From JAFAMS01 sp049520515 (lineage in GTDB: Bacteria > Vulcanimicrobiota > Vulcanimicrobiia > Vulcanimicrobiales > Vulcanimicrobiaceae), in NCBI GenBank assembly GCA_049520515.1, contig JBEKPS010000003.1, positions 325,532-389,531 on the forward strand: 64,000 nucleotides of DNA, read 5' to 3'. Made by a program: the position numbers and the translations under genes. The notes beneath the pieces are model-generated. The model ran no database searches. It was given only the letters and a program-made list of their open reading frames with translations, and was not told the DNA's origin. Below are positions 33,788 to 42,301 of the stretch, one piece after another. The number at the start of each line of letters is the position of its first letter. Positions within the stretch are counted from its first letter, which is position 1.

Positions 33788-34869
33788 GGCCGTTGCGACG
33801 CGACTTCTTCGGACATCTCTACCTCGAGGCGCGCCCGGCGCGAGAACAGGCGGCGAAGCGCACTCCGTCCTCCGTAATGCTCGATGTCTTCGACCGCACC
33901 CCAAATCCCGCGCGGCGCGATCAGGACGAAGACGACGAACACGGCACCGATCACTGCTTCCCAGTACTTCGTCATCTGCGAAACGTCGTTCTGCAATTGC
34001 CAATAGATGAACGATCCCAGCATCGGTCCGAAAAACGTTTGAATCCCACCCAGCAGCGACATCATCACGACGCGCCCGCTGTATTCGATCGAACCGGCGT
34101 CGGGCGTGATCGACTGCTGGTAGTAGGTCCATAAGCAGCCGGCAATAGCCGGGAAGAGTGCCGAGACGAAGAACGCGTTGACGCGAAACTTACGCACGTC
34201 GTATCCGAGAAATTCGGCGCGCTGTTCGTTCTCACGGATAGCGTGGCACACCGAGCCGAACGGTGACTCGATCATCCACCAAATGATCGCGAGCGCGACG
34301 AAGATAACGATCGCCGCGAAATAATAGAAATGCCAAGACTCGTTGAGAAAACCCGCGGGGAAGCCCGGCAAAGTTGGACGCGAAATGGCTTGCAGTCCGT
34401 CCTCGCCGCCGGTGAACGCGTCGAACTTATACGTCATGAAGTAGACGACTTGCGCGAACGCGAGCGTGATCATCGAGAAATAGATCCCGCTCGAGCGCGG
34501 AACGATCAGCCGAGCCAGTAAGAACGCAAGCGCAGCGACGAGACCGAGCGAAAGCAACAGGCTGGTAATCAAACTGTCCGCGCCGGCCCATACGAGATTC
34601 GTACCGCCCACCGTTACGTTGAAGCCCTTCGTCGCGAGTGCCGTCGTGTACGCGCCGATCGTGAAGAACATGGCGTGTCCGAACGAGAGATCGCCGACGT
34701 GTCCGAAGAGCAGATTGAAGCCCATCGCAAAGAGTGCGAAGATCGCAATCGTTGTTCCGAGGTCAATGAATCCAGCTCGTCCGACGAACGGATTTGCACC
34801 CGGCAATAGCCACGGCAAAATTAATAGAACGATCGCCGTCCAAAGCAGTGGATGCTTTAGGAAGCGCAT
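33784..34869 (-). CDS. Branched-chain amino acid-type ABC transporter permease (LivM-like)
   Basis: 361 residues from ATG 34869 (TTG 34872 is adjacent). About 10 membrane helices. The LivM hallmarks are FALFAMGFNLLFGHVGDLSF, GIYFSMITLAFAQ, FGSVCHAIRENEQRAEFLGY (coupling helix with EN-R-A) and the terminal LIAPRGIWG. A cytoplasmic tail of about 40 residues (RRLFSRRARLEVEM) follows. Forms the pore with LivH, whose gene ends 9 bases upstream. Confidence 0.92.
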   Translation of the reverse strand: MRFLKHPLLWTAIVLLILPWLLPGANPFVGRAGFIDLGTTIAIFALFAMGFNLLFGHVGDLSFGHAMFFTIGAYTTALATKGFNVTVGGTNLVWAGADSLITSLLLSLGLVAALAFLLARLIVPRSSGIYFSMITLAFAQVVYFMTYKFDAFTGGEDGLQAISRPTLPGFPAGFLNESWHFYYFAAIVIFVALAIIWWMIESPFGSVCHAIRENEQRAEFLGYDVRKFRVNAFFVSALFPAIAGCLWTYYQQSITPDAGSIEYSGRVVMMSLLGGIQTFFGPMLGSFIYWQLQNDVSQMTKYWEAVIGAVFVVFVLIAPRGIWGAVEDIEHYGGRSALRRLFSRRARLEVEMSEEVASQRP

Positions 34870-34878
34870 CAATGCGTG

Positions 34879-35766
34879 TTACTCAAAGAGCCCTTCGACG
34901 CCGAATAAACCCCGCGGCCTTATTAGCAAGATGATGCCCATGATCAAAAAGCCGGTCATCTCAACGGCGGGCGGCCAGATCAGCTCCATCAGGCTCGAGA
35001 GGATCCCGATCAAAAGTCCGCCGACAACGGCTCCCCAGAAGGAGCCGATTCCGCCGACGATGACGATCACAAAGGTGAGAATCACCCACTCCGACGCGAG
35101 CGTCGGCTGAATGGCGTAGACGGGCGCGGCGAGTGCGCCGGCGAGTCCGGCCATGAACGAGCCGATCCCGAACACGAGCGTAAACATCATCGGCATGTTG
35201 ATCCCGAGGATGCGTACCATTTCGGCATCGCGCGTCCCGGCGCGAATGATCATTCCGATGTTGGTGCGATTGACGAGAAGCCATACCAGCGCTAGCACGA
35301 CGATCGTGATCGCGACCAGCATCACGTCCTTATAAAGTGGAAACTCCGAGTTGCCGATTGCGAGCGTGCCGCTGAATTTGTCGGGAAGCTCGAAACGAAC
35401 CGCGTCGTCGCCCCATATTCGCCGAACGACCTGCTCGAAAATCAGCGCGGTACCGAACGTCAGCAGCAGCGTGTATTCGGGAATGCGTTTGTAGAGCGGG
35501 CGAATCAGCGTCGATTCGAAGAGCATGCCAAAGGCGCCGATGATCGATGCCGCGAGCAGAATGCTTCCCCAGAAACCGACTATGGGATCGAGCGAATACG
35601 CGACGTACGCACCGAGCATGAAAAACGAGCCGTGCGAATAATTGATGACACCCATAAGCCCAAGGATGATGTTGAGCCCGAGCGCAACAAGGATGTAGAG
35701 CATCCCGAGCGTGACGCCGTTGATGAACTGATCCGTGAATTGGTGAAGCGTCAGGGCTAAAAACAA
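34879..35766 (-). CDS. Branched-chain amino acid-type ABC transporter permease (LivH-like)
   Basis: 295 residues from TTG 35766, chosen because AGGAG lies exactly 6 bases upstream. About 8 membrane helices with the family N-terminus NGVTLGMLYILVALGLNIIL, NYSHGSFFMLGAY, the coupling segment RAGTRDAEMVRILGIN and C-terminal LLIRPRGLFG. First gene of the leftward livHMGF set and probably of the 18-kb leftward run. The ligand is unknown; the downstream aromatic/acyl-CoA genes suggest an organic acid. Confidence 0.92.
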   Translation of the reverse strand: MFLALTLHQFTDQFINGVTLGMLYILVALGLNIILGLMGVINYSHGSFFMLGAYVAYSLDPIVGFWGSILLAASIIGAFGMLFESTLIRPLYKRIPEYTLLLTFGTALIFEQVVRRIWGDDAVRFELPDKFSGTLAIGNSEFPLYKDVMLVAITIVVLALVWLLVNRTNIGMIIRAGTRDAEMVRILGINMPMMFTLVFGIGSFMAGLAGALAAPVYAIQPTLASEWVILTFVIVIVGGIGSFWGAVVGGLLIGILSSLMELIWPPAVEMTGFLIMGIILLIRPRGLFGVEGLFE

Positions 35767-35890
35767 AAAAAGCTCCTAAGACGACTAAGCTTGCGCTTTT
35801 TCGTTCACCTCGACCCACCGGACCTTCGGACTGTTGTCGGAAGGAACGATGGGAAACAGGCTCCTCATTTCTTACGTAATAGAAAACGAT

Positions 35891-36178
35891 ATGGCCCGAA
35901 GAAGCACCACTGTCTCAGTTGCCGCCGGTTCGAAACGCTCCGGTGGAAATCACCGCCAAAATCCACCGGCTGCACGTGCAGTCGTCCGCATCGCCACCGT
36001 ATCGCACACGCTCGATCTTCGTCTTGCGGAGCGTTTGCGGGAGTTCGCTTTCCGTCAACGGATCAGCGAGAGCGCTGTCATAGAACACGCTCTGCGTTCC
36101 TTCTTTGATGGAGGGAGCGACACCGAACTCGGCGCTCAGCTCCGTCGCGCCGGCGCGAGCCTCCGACGCCGAGCCTAG
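35891..36178 (+). CDS. Ribbon-helix-helix-like small protein A
   Basis: 95 residues from ATG 35891 (MARRSTTVSVAAG), chosen because it aligns with the MPRR start of its neighbour; an ATG at 35849 adds 14 residues. After a basic linker, the segment VSHTLDLRLAERLREFAF, then QRISESAVIEHALRSFF, has the strand-helix-helix layout of Arc/CopG DNA-binding proteins. The tail is LRRAGASLRRRA. The gene at 36228 encodes a clear paralogue. Possibly a DNA-binding regulator; targets unknown. Confidence 0.55.
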   Translation: MARRSTTVSVAAGSKRSGGNHRQNPPAARAVVRIATVSHTLDLRLAERLREFAFRQRISESAVIEHALRSFFDGGSDTELGAQLRRAGASLRRRA

Positions 36179-36227
36179 TCCCTAGCCCAATCGAGGGCTT
36201 TGCCGCCTGGTAGGCTAAGGGCCGAGC

Positions 36228-36461
36228 ATGCCGAGGCGTCTTGCCGCGCCCGCCGCGCCCGAGGTCGTGAAGCTGTCCGTGAACGTCTCCGAGGAGATCG
36301 GCACGCGGTTGCGCCAGGTCGCGTTCGAGCAGCGGTTGAGCGAAAGCTCGATCGTGGAAGTCGCACTGGGATTGCTTTTTCGGCGCAGTGACGGTCCGTC
36401 GCTCGGTACGGTTTTACGTCAACACGGCGCAACGTTAAGACGCAAGCGACAGAAGACGTAG
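36228..36461 (+). CDS. Ribbon-helix-helix-like small protein B, paralogue of A
   Basis: 77 residues. The core VVKLSVNVSEEIGTRLRQVAF, QRLSESSIVEVALGLLF and tail LRQHGATLRRKR match protein A almost position for position, so the pair arose by tandem duplication. The pattern suits a ribbon-helix-helix domain followed by a basic arm. It starts 49 bases after the stop of A and ends 162 bases before clpC. It could be an antitoxin-type regulator, but no toxin gene is adjacent. Confidence 0.55.
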   Translation: MPRRLAAPAAPEVVKLSVNVSEEIGTRLRQVAFEQRLSESSIVEVALGLLFRRSDGPSLGTVLRQHGATLRRKRQKT

Positions 36462-36623
36462 GAAGAGCCGTCTTTCGATTCCGAAACTCGCTTAACGGGC
36501 ATAGGGTCATGGAGTCACTGGTCTTCGAGCATTAGCATTTGATGTGCTCAACCAACGCAACCGCATTGCCGGTCGTTGAGGGTACAGAAGGGTTCGACAG
36601 ACCGTCTACGGAGTATCGCCAGT

Positions 36624-39125
36624 ATGTCAATGTGGGAGCCGTTCACCGAGAGAGCACGACGTAGCATCGTGCTCGCGCAAGAAGAAGCGCAGCGGCTCGG
36701 AAATAATTACATAGGGACCGAGCATATTCTGCTCGGCATAATCTCTGAGGGCGAGAGCCTCGCGGCTAAAGTCCTGGAGACGCTTGGCGTCAATCTTGCC
36801 AAGGTTCGACAAGAAGTCGAGGCCATCGTCGGCCGCGGCGGTCAAACCGTCCAGCAAGAAATGGTCTTCACGCCTCGTGCGAAGCGCGTCATCGAGCTGG
36901 CCTTCGAAGAAGCTCGACAGCTGAATCACAACTACATCGGTACTGAGCACCTATTGCTTGGATTGATAAGAGAAGGTGAAGGCGTTGCCGCGCGCGTCCT
37001 AACGAATTTGGGCGTCGATCCCGCCAAGGTTCGCGTGCAAACGACCTCGCTGCTCGGAGCCGAAGGTCAGCCGCCGGCACCCAAGGGTAAGTCGAAGACG
37101 CCGACGCTCGATGCCTATGGCCGCGATCTCACGGCGCTCGCACGCGAGAACAAGCTGGACCCCGTCATCGGGCGCGCAAGCGAAATCGAGCGGGTCATTC
37201 AGATTCTCTCGCGCCGTACCAAGAACAACCCAGCCCTCATCGGCGAGCCCGGCGTCGGCAAAACGGCAATTGCCGAAGGTTTGGCGCAGCGGGTCATCAA
37301 GGGCGAGATTCCCGAACCGCTCCGCGATCGGCGCGTGATCACGCTCGATCTTGCGGGACTGGTCGCAGGCACGAAGTATCGCGGCGAGTTCGAAGAGCGC
37401 ATGAAGCGCGTCATGGACGAGATCCGCGGGGCCGCCGGCGAGATCATTCTGTTTATCGATGAGCTGCACACCCTGGTTGGGGCAGGCGCTGCCGAGGGCG
37501 CAATCGACGCCAGTAACATCATCAAACCGGCGCTGGCGCGCGGCGAGCTGCAGTGCATCGGCGCAACGACGCTCAACGAATTTCGCAAGCACATCGAAAA
37601 AGACTCGGCTCTGGAACGGCGTTTCCAGCCGATTATGGTTGGCGAACCGTCGATCGATGAGACGATCGAGATACTCAAGGGTCTACGCGACCGGTACGAG
37701 GCGCACCACAAAGTGCAGATCACGGACGAGGCGCTGGCCGCGGCCGCGAAACTCTCGGACCGCTACATTTCGGATCGCTTCCTTCCCGACAAAGCGGTAG
37801 ACCTCGTCGACGAAGCCTCCTCGCGCGTTAGGTTGCAAGCCATGCTACCGCCGCAAGAGATCCGCGATATCGAAGCCGAGATCCGCAAGGTCAAGGCCGA
37901 AAAAGAATCGGTCGTCAAGTCGCAAGAGTTCGAGAAAGCCGCCGCAATTCGGGATCGCGAAGAAAAGCTTCGCCTCGAAAAGCAGCGTCTCGAAACCGAG
38001 TGGCAAGAGCGCAAATCGCAGGTCGATAAGACTCTCCGCGTCACCGAGGACGACATCGCTCAGATCGTCGCTTCGTGGACGAAGATTCCGGTCAGCAAGC
38101 TCGCGCAAGCTGAAACCGAGAAGCTGCTCTCGATGGAGGACGCCTTACACAAGCGCGTCATCGGTCAGCATCCAGCCATCTCGGTTCTCACGCGCGCCAT
38201 TCGCCGTTCGCGTGCCGGACTGAAGAATCCGAAGCGCCCAATCGGTGCGTTCCTATTCCTCGGTCCGACGGGCGTCGGCAAGACGGAAGTCGCACGCAGC
38301 GTCGCAGAGTTTCTCTTCGACGATTCCGAGGCGATGATTCGCATCGATATGTCCGAGTACATGGAGAAATATTCAGTCTCGCGGCTCGTCGGCGCACCTC
38401 CGGGATACGTCGGTTACGAGGAAGGCGGACAGCTTACCGAAGCCGTGCGTCGCCGTCCGTACTGCGTCGTACTGCTCGATGAGATCGAGAAAGCGCACCC
38501 CGATGTCTTCAACCTGCTCTTGCAAGTGTTTGAAGATGGCCGCTTGACCGATTCGCAAGGCCGTACGGTCGACTTCAAAAACTCCGTCATCATCATGACC
38601 TCGAACGTCGGCGCAGTCGGCATGCAGACGAACACCGACGTCGGCTTCCGTCCGCAGCGTGACGCAGGGCAGAGCGACGACGTAGCCTACGAACGAATGA
38701 AGAACAAGGTGCTCGAAGAGGTCAAGCATACGTTCCGCCCTGAGTTCCTCAACCGTCTCGACGAAACAGTCGTCTTCCATCAGTTGTCGCGTCCGGAGAT
38801 CGAACAAATCGTCGGACTCGAGCTCGAGAAAGTCATTCGCGAAGTCAAGGCGCAAGAGATGTTCCTCGAGGCAACGGAAGAAGCCAAGACACTCTTGGCC
38901 AAGAAGGGTTGGGATCCGCAATTCGGTGCCCGGCCGTTGCGGCGAGCAATCCAGCGCGAAGTTGAAGACGAGCTCGCGGAAGAAATGCTGCGCGGCAGGT
39001 TCGGACCCGGCGATCGCATTCTGTGCGAAGTCGATCCGGATAATCCCGACAAGCTGCGTTTCAGCAAAATTCCGACGATCGAGCCTCCCGCGGCGCCATC
39101 GGCGCCGGAGATTCAACCGGCGTAA
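36624..39125 (+). CDS. clpC: ATP-dependent Clp protease ATP-binding subunit ClpC
   Basis: 833 residues from ATG 36624, with GGAG 10 bases upstream. Hsp100 unfoldase that feeds substrates to ClpP. Order: two Clp_N repeats (WEPFTERARRSIVLAQEEAQ and the NYIGTEHILLGI repeat, 5-145), AAA-1 with Walker A GEPGVGKTAIAEG and Walker B ILFIDELHTLVGAG, a UVR-type middle region (about 425-460, charged coiled coil), AAA-2 with GPTGVGKTEVARS and VVLLDEIEKAHPDVFNLLLQ, and the C-terminal D2-small domain. The middle domain marks ClpC rather than ClpA. A strong hairpin follows the stop. Confidence 0.95.
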   Translation: MSMWEPFTERARRSIVLAQEEAQRLGNNYIGTEHILLGIISEGESLAAKVLETLGVNLAKVRQEVEAIVGRGGQTVQQEMVFTPRAKRVIELAFEEARQLNHNYIGTEHLLLGLIREGEGVAARVLTNLGVDPAKVRVQTTSLLGAEGQPPAPKGKSKTPTLDAYGRDLTALARENKLDPVIGRASEIERVIQILSRRTKNNPALIGEPGVGKTAIAEGLAQRVIKGEIPEPLRDRRVITLDLAGLVAGTKYRGEFEERMKRVMDEIRGAAGEIILFIDELHTLVGAGAAEGAIDASNIIKPALARGELQCIGATTLNEFRKHIEKDSALERRFQPIMVGEPSIDETIEILKGLRDRYEAHHKVQITDEALAAAAKLSDRYISDRFLPDKAVDLVDEASSRVRLQAMLPPQEIRDIEAEIRKVKAEKESVVKSQEFEKAAAIRDREEKLRLEKQRLETEWQERKSQVDKTLRVTEDDIAQIVASWTKIPVSKLAQAETEKLLSMEDALHKRVIGQHPAISVLTRAIRRSRAGLKNPKRPIGAFLFLGPTGVGKTEVARSVAEFLFDDSEAMIRIDMSEYMEKYSVSRLVGAPPGYVGYEEGGQLTEAVRRRPYCVVLLDEIEKAHPDVFNLLLQVFEDGRLTDSQGRTVDFKNSVIIMTSNVGAVGMQTNTDVGFRPQRDAGQSDDVAYERMKNKVLEEVKHTFRPEFLNRLDETVVFHQLSRPEIEQIVGLELEKVIREVKAQEMFLEATEEAKTLLAKKGWDPQFGARPLRRAIQREVEDELAEEMLRGRFGPGDRILCEVDPDNPDKLRFSKIPTIEPPAAPSAPEIQPA

Positions 39126-39166
39126 GAGCGCTGTGCGCAGGCTCCACTGACTGGGTTTGTTACGTG

Positions 39167-39193
39167 GCGATCGAGGCTTCCGGCCTCGATCGC
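39167..39193 (+). terminator. Perfect 11-bp hairpin downstream of clpC
   Basis: Arms 39167-39177 (GCGATCGAGGC) and 39183-39193 (GCCTCGATCGC) pair without mismatch around a 5-base loop, 42 bases after the clpC stop and followed by a moderately T-rich stretch (TTCGTGGTTT). It looks like an intrinsic terminator. It lies inside the open upstream frame of the SNF2 gene, which argues that the latter's translation begins after it. Confidence 0.6.
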
Positions 39194-39359
39194 TTCGTGG
39201 TTTGCACGTGATATAGTCCGGCCGGCGCTTGAGCTCGTCGACGCCGGCGGTGTCACCTTACGCACCGTCGACGATGCGCGCATCGAGGCGAGCGTTCGAT
39301 CGAACGGACACGCACCGGATGTTGCAATCGAATGGGCGGGCGGCACCGGTCCACAAGGT

Positions 39360-42290
39360 TTGCGCGCGGTGTGCGACTGCTCAGGATCGGGAATCTGCGA
39401 GCATGTGGTGGCCGCGCTCGAAGCGGTGCGCGTCCACAGCGACGCATACGTCGAGACAACGGAAGAAGCGCCGCAGAACGGTGCGCTCGACTGGCTTCCG
39501 CAGGTCGTGCTCGCATCGGATAGCCGCGCGCGAAAAATTTGGGCGGTCTTTTCTTTTGCTCCAAACGGCGATGTGCCGAGTTTGTCGTGCTCGCTCTTTC
39601 TGGACACGCCGCGTCTTCGTGGTGTATTGCGTGAAGGCGAAGCGATCGCAACGATGCTCGATCAAACGCCGCTCGACGACTGGGACGAGCACGATCGCAA
39701 TCTTGTTCGCGACGGCGTCTTGAGCGATGCGTTCGGACCGCGCCCAAGCTCGCGCGCGCTCGCGCAAATCATGTTCCGCCTCTCGCGTCATCCGCGCGTG
39801 CGCTACGACGACAGACCCGATTCGCGCCGGCATCCGGAAGAGCTGCCCTCGTTTGTGATCGATCCACGCGGGGTTCGTTTAGTCGCAAATTTGCGCGGAG
39901 CGATACCTATCCCCGGATTCGAAACCTCCGACGGCCGCCGCTTAAACGTGCGTGATCTCGTCATCCTCGAAGGTCCGCCGGCTTGGATTGCGGACGAGCA
40001 AGGCGCATATCTCTTGGACGCGACGCTGGATGCCACACGTGCGCAGCGCGCGATCGCCGCTGCGCGCAATGCAGAGTCCGCGCCGCCTGACGGTAAGCCG
40101 TCGCTCGAGACGCTCGCAAAGGTAGCGCCGTATCTTGCGCTCGAGGAGCGTGAACGGTTCGGGATCGAGGACGTTCGGGACCCGAAAGGTCGCCTCTCAA
40201 TGGCATGGCGTGAGGGCGCGCTCATCATCCGCGCGCAACTTTACGACGAAGCCTCGGGTGCCAACGCCGGACTCTCGACGAACGGTGCGATTGCGACGAT
40301 CGGCGGGCGCCTGGTGCGCTTTCCATTTGAAGCCTCGCGCGCGCTCGCGGATCGATTAACCGAAGCCGGTTGCGTTCCGCGCTTCGACGGAACGTTTTCA
40401 ATGCACGGGCCGGAGCGCGCAGCGGAGTTCGTTCGCGAAACGCTTCCGCAATGGAGCGATCTCGACATCGAGCTCGACGCGACGCTCGGTGGCGTATCGA
40501 CGTCGACACGTCTGGATTTACGCGTGGGTGCGCGTCCGCCGAACGGTGCCGAAGATTGGTTCGAACTGGAAATCGACGTGCTCGTCGACGAAGGCGAGCC
40601 GCTTTCGGCCGAAGAGCTGCGCGCGATCTTGGCGAGCGGCGGACGTTACGCCGACGTGCGAGGGAAGCTCGTCGACGTCGGCGCGCTGCGCGACCGTGAA
40701 GAGCTGTTGCAAGATTTGCTGGCACGGCCGAAGAGCGGACTCGCGGCACTCGTAGCGTTACGCGATGAAATCCATGAATCGTTCGGTCACGTGCGTTTGC
40801 CGGAAGAAGTCGAAGTGTTGCGCGAGCGCCTTCGGAATTTCTCCGGACTCGAGACGATCGAACCGCCGAAAACGCTGGCCGGAGTGCTGCGCCACTATCA
40901 AGAGCGAGGCCTCGATTACCTCAGCTATCTTGCGAGTTTTCGTTTTGGCGGAATCCTCGCCGACGAGATGGGCGTCGGCAAGACGGCGGTCGCGCTCGCG
41001 TATCTTCTGCGGCGCAAAGAGGTCGACGGGCCCGCGCCGTCGCTCGTCATTGCACCGACGTCGGTAACGCACACGTGGCTGAATGAGATCGCGAAGTTCA
41101 CTCCCCAGCTGCGCGCGCTCAAGCTTTCCTCCGGCAGCGACCGTGCGGCGCGCTACGACGAGATCGAGCAATACGATGTCGTCATAACGTCCTACGCGCT
41201 CGCGCGCATCGATGCGGAGAAGCTGGCGCAATTCAAGTTCCGCACGATCATCCTGGATGAAGCGCAAAACGCGAAGAATCCCAGCTCGCAGATCTCGAAG
41301 GTCGTGCGCAGCTTGCGCGCCGAGCATCGTCTCGCGCTGACCGGTACCCCGGTCGAAAACTCGCTGCGCGATCTCTGGTCGATCTTCGCATTTCTTGAAC
41401 CGGGCCTGCTCGGAACGGAGAGCTCGTTCCGTCGCCGTTTCGAGGTCCCAATCGCGAGCGGCGACCAGCGTGCGGTTTCACGCTTGCACGCGCGGCTCCA
41501 GCCTTTCGTTTTACGGCGCACCAAAGAAGAGGTCGCGCCGGAACTGCCGGAACGCACGGAGACGGAGATCGTCGTCGATCTTTCGCCGGCGCAGCGTCAG
41601 CTTTACCGTGCTATCGCGGAAGCCGCGCGCCGTGAGATTCTGGATGGCTGGGACGACGCGCCGCAGGAGAAGGCGAGCATTCATGTGCTCGCGGCACTTA
41701 CGCGCTTGCGGCAAGTTTGCGCGCATCCGGGCTTGCTCGTAAAGCGTTTTCTCGAGGAACCGGAAAGCAGCTCAAAGTTCGAAGCGCTGCGTGAAACGAT
41801 CGACGAGATTCGCGACGGCGGCCATCGCGTGCTCGTGTTCTCGGCGTTCGCTTCAATGTTGCGTCTGATCAAGGACGATCTGTATAGGCGCGATGTCGGG
41901 TTCGCGTACCTGGACGGATCCGTCAAAGACCGTGACCGGCAGGCAGAGGTCGAGCGCTTCCAGAGCGACGATGGTCCGCCCGTCTTCTTGTGCTCGCTTA
42001 AAGCCGGCGGCGTCGGCCTAACCCTCACCGCCGCTGACTACGTGATCCTGTACGATCCATGGTGGAATCCCGCCGTCGAACGTCAAGCCATCGACCGGAC
42101 GCACCGAATCGGCCAACGGCACCCGGTAACTGCGTATCGGATGCTGACACGCGGAACCGTCGAAGAGAAGATTCGCGCGCTTGCCGCGCGCAAACGGGAG
42201 CTCTCCGAGAGCGTCATTCGTGCCGACTCGGCCGTCGCGAAGGCGCTCACACGCGATGACCTCGAATTCTTGCTCAGCGAGCCGGATTAG
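39360..42290 (+). CDS. SWIM zinc finger SNF2-family helicase
   Basis: 976 residues from TTG 39360, the first canonical start. A SWIM finger lies right at this start (CDCSGSGICEH, C-x-C...C-x-H). The frame stays open back to 39126 and encodes a plausible SWIM beta-hairpin, so the true start is probably upstream at a non-standard codon. The SNF2 ATPase is in the C-terminal half: DEMGVGKTAVALAYLL, SLVIAPTSVTHTW, ILDEAQNAKN, TGTPVENSLRDLWSIF, then helicase C with VFSAFASMLRLI, CSLKAGGVGLTLTAADYVI and RTHRIGQ. Likely a DNA translocase remodelling nucleoprotein; partners unknown. Confidence 0.9.
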   Translation: MRAVCDCSGSGICEHVVAALEAVRVHSDAYVETTEEAPQNGALDWLPQVVLASDSRARKIWAVFSFAPNGDVPSLSCSLFLDTPRLRGVLREGEAIATMLDQTPLDDWDEHDRNLVRDGVLSDAFGPRPSSRALAQIMFRLSRHPRVRYDDRPDSRRHPEELPSFVIDPRGVRLVANLRGAIPIPGFETSDGRRLNVRDLVILEGPPAWIADEQGAYLLDATLDATRAQRAIAAARNAESAPPDGKPSLETLAKVAPYLALEERERFGIEDVRDPKGRLSMAWREGALIIRAQLYDEASGANAGLSTNGAIATIGGRLVRFPFEASRALADRLTEAGCVPRFDGTFSMHGPERAAEFVRETLPQWSDLDIELDATLGGVSTSTRLDLRVGARPPNGAEDWFELEIDVLVDEGEPLSAEELRAILASGGRYADVRGKLVDVGALRDREELLQDLLARPKSGLAALVALRDEIHESFGHVRLPEEVEVLRERLRNFSGLETIEPPKTLAGVLRHYQERGLDYLSYLASFRFGGILADEMGVGKTAVALAYLLRRKEVDGPAPSLVIAPTSVTHTWLNEIAKFTPQLRALKLSSGSDRAARYDEIEQYDVVITSYALARIDAEKLAQFKFRTIILDEAQNAKNPSSQISKVVRSLRAEHRLALTGTPVENSLRDLWSIFAFLEPGLLGTESSFRRRFEVPIASGDQRAVSRLHARLQPFVLRRTKEEVAPELPERTETEIVVDLSPAQRQLYRAIAEAARREILDGWDDAPQEKASIHVLAALTRLRQVCAHPGLLVKRFLEEPESSSKFEALRETIDEIRDGGHRVLVFSAFASMLRLIKDDLYRRDVGFAYLDGSVKDRDRQAEVERFQSDDGPPVFLCSLKAGGVGLTLTAADYVILYDPWWNPAVERQAIDRTHRIGQRHPVTAYRMLTRGTVEEKIRALAARKRELSESVIRADSAVAKALTRDDLEFLLSEPD

Positions 42291-42301
42291 GGGGAGGGAA
42301 G

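Noticed and set aside
33788..34132. 115-codon N-terminal extension of livG
   Set aside because: It overlaps livM in another frame and is Arg-rich; the ATG at 33787 overlaps the livM stop as ATGA and gives a normal LivG length.
36228..36461. The RHH-like pair as a toxin-antitoxin system
   Set aside because: Both products are paralogues with the same fold pattern and no toxin-like gene is adjacent.
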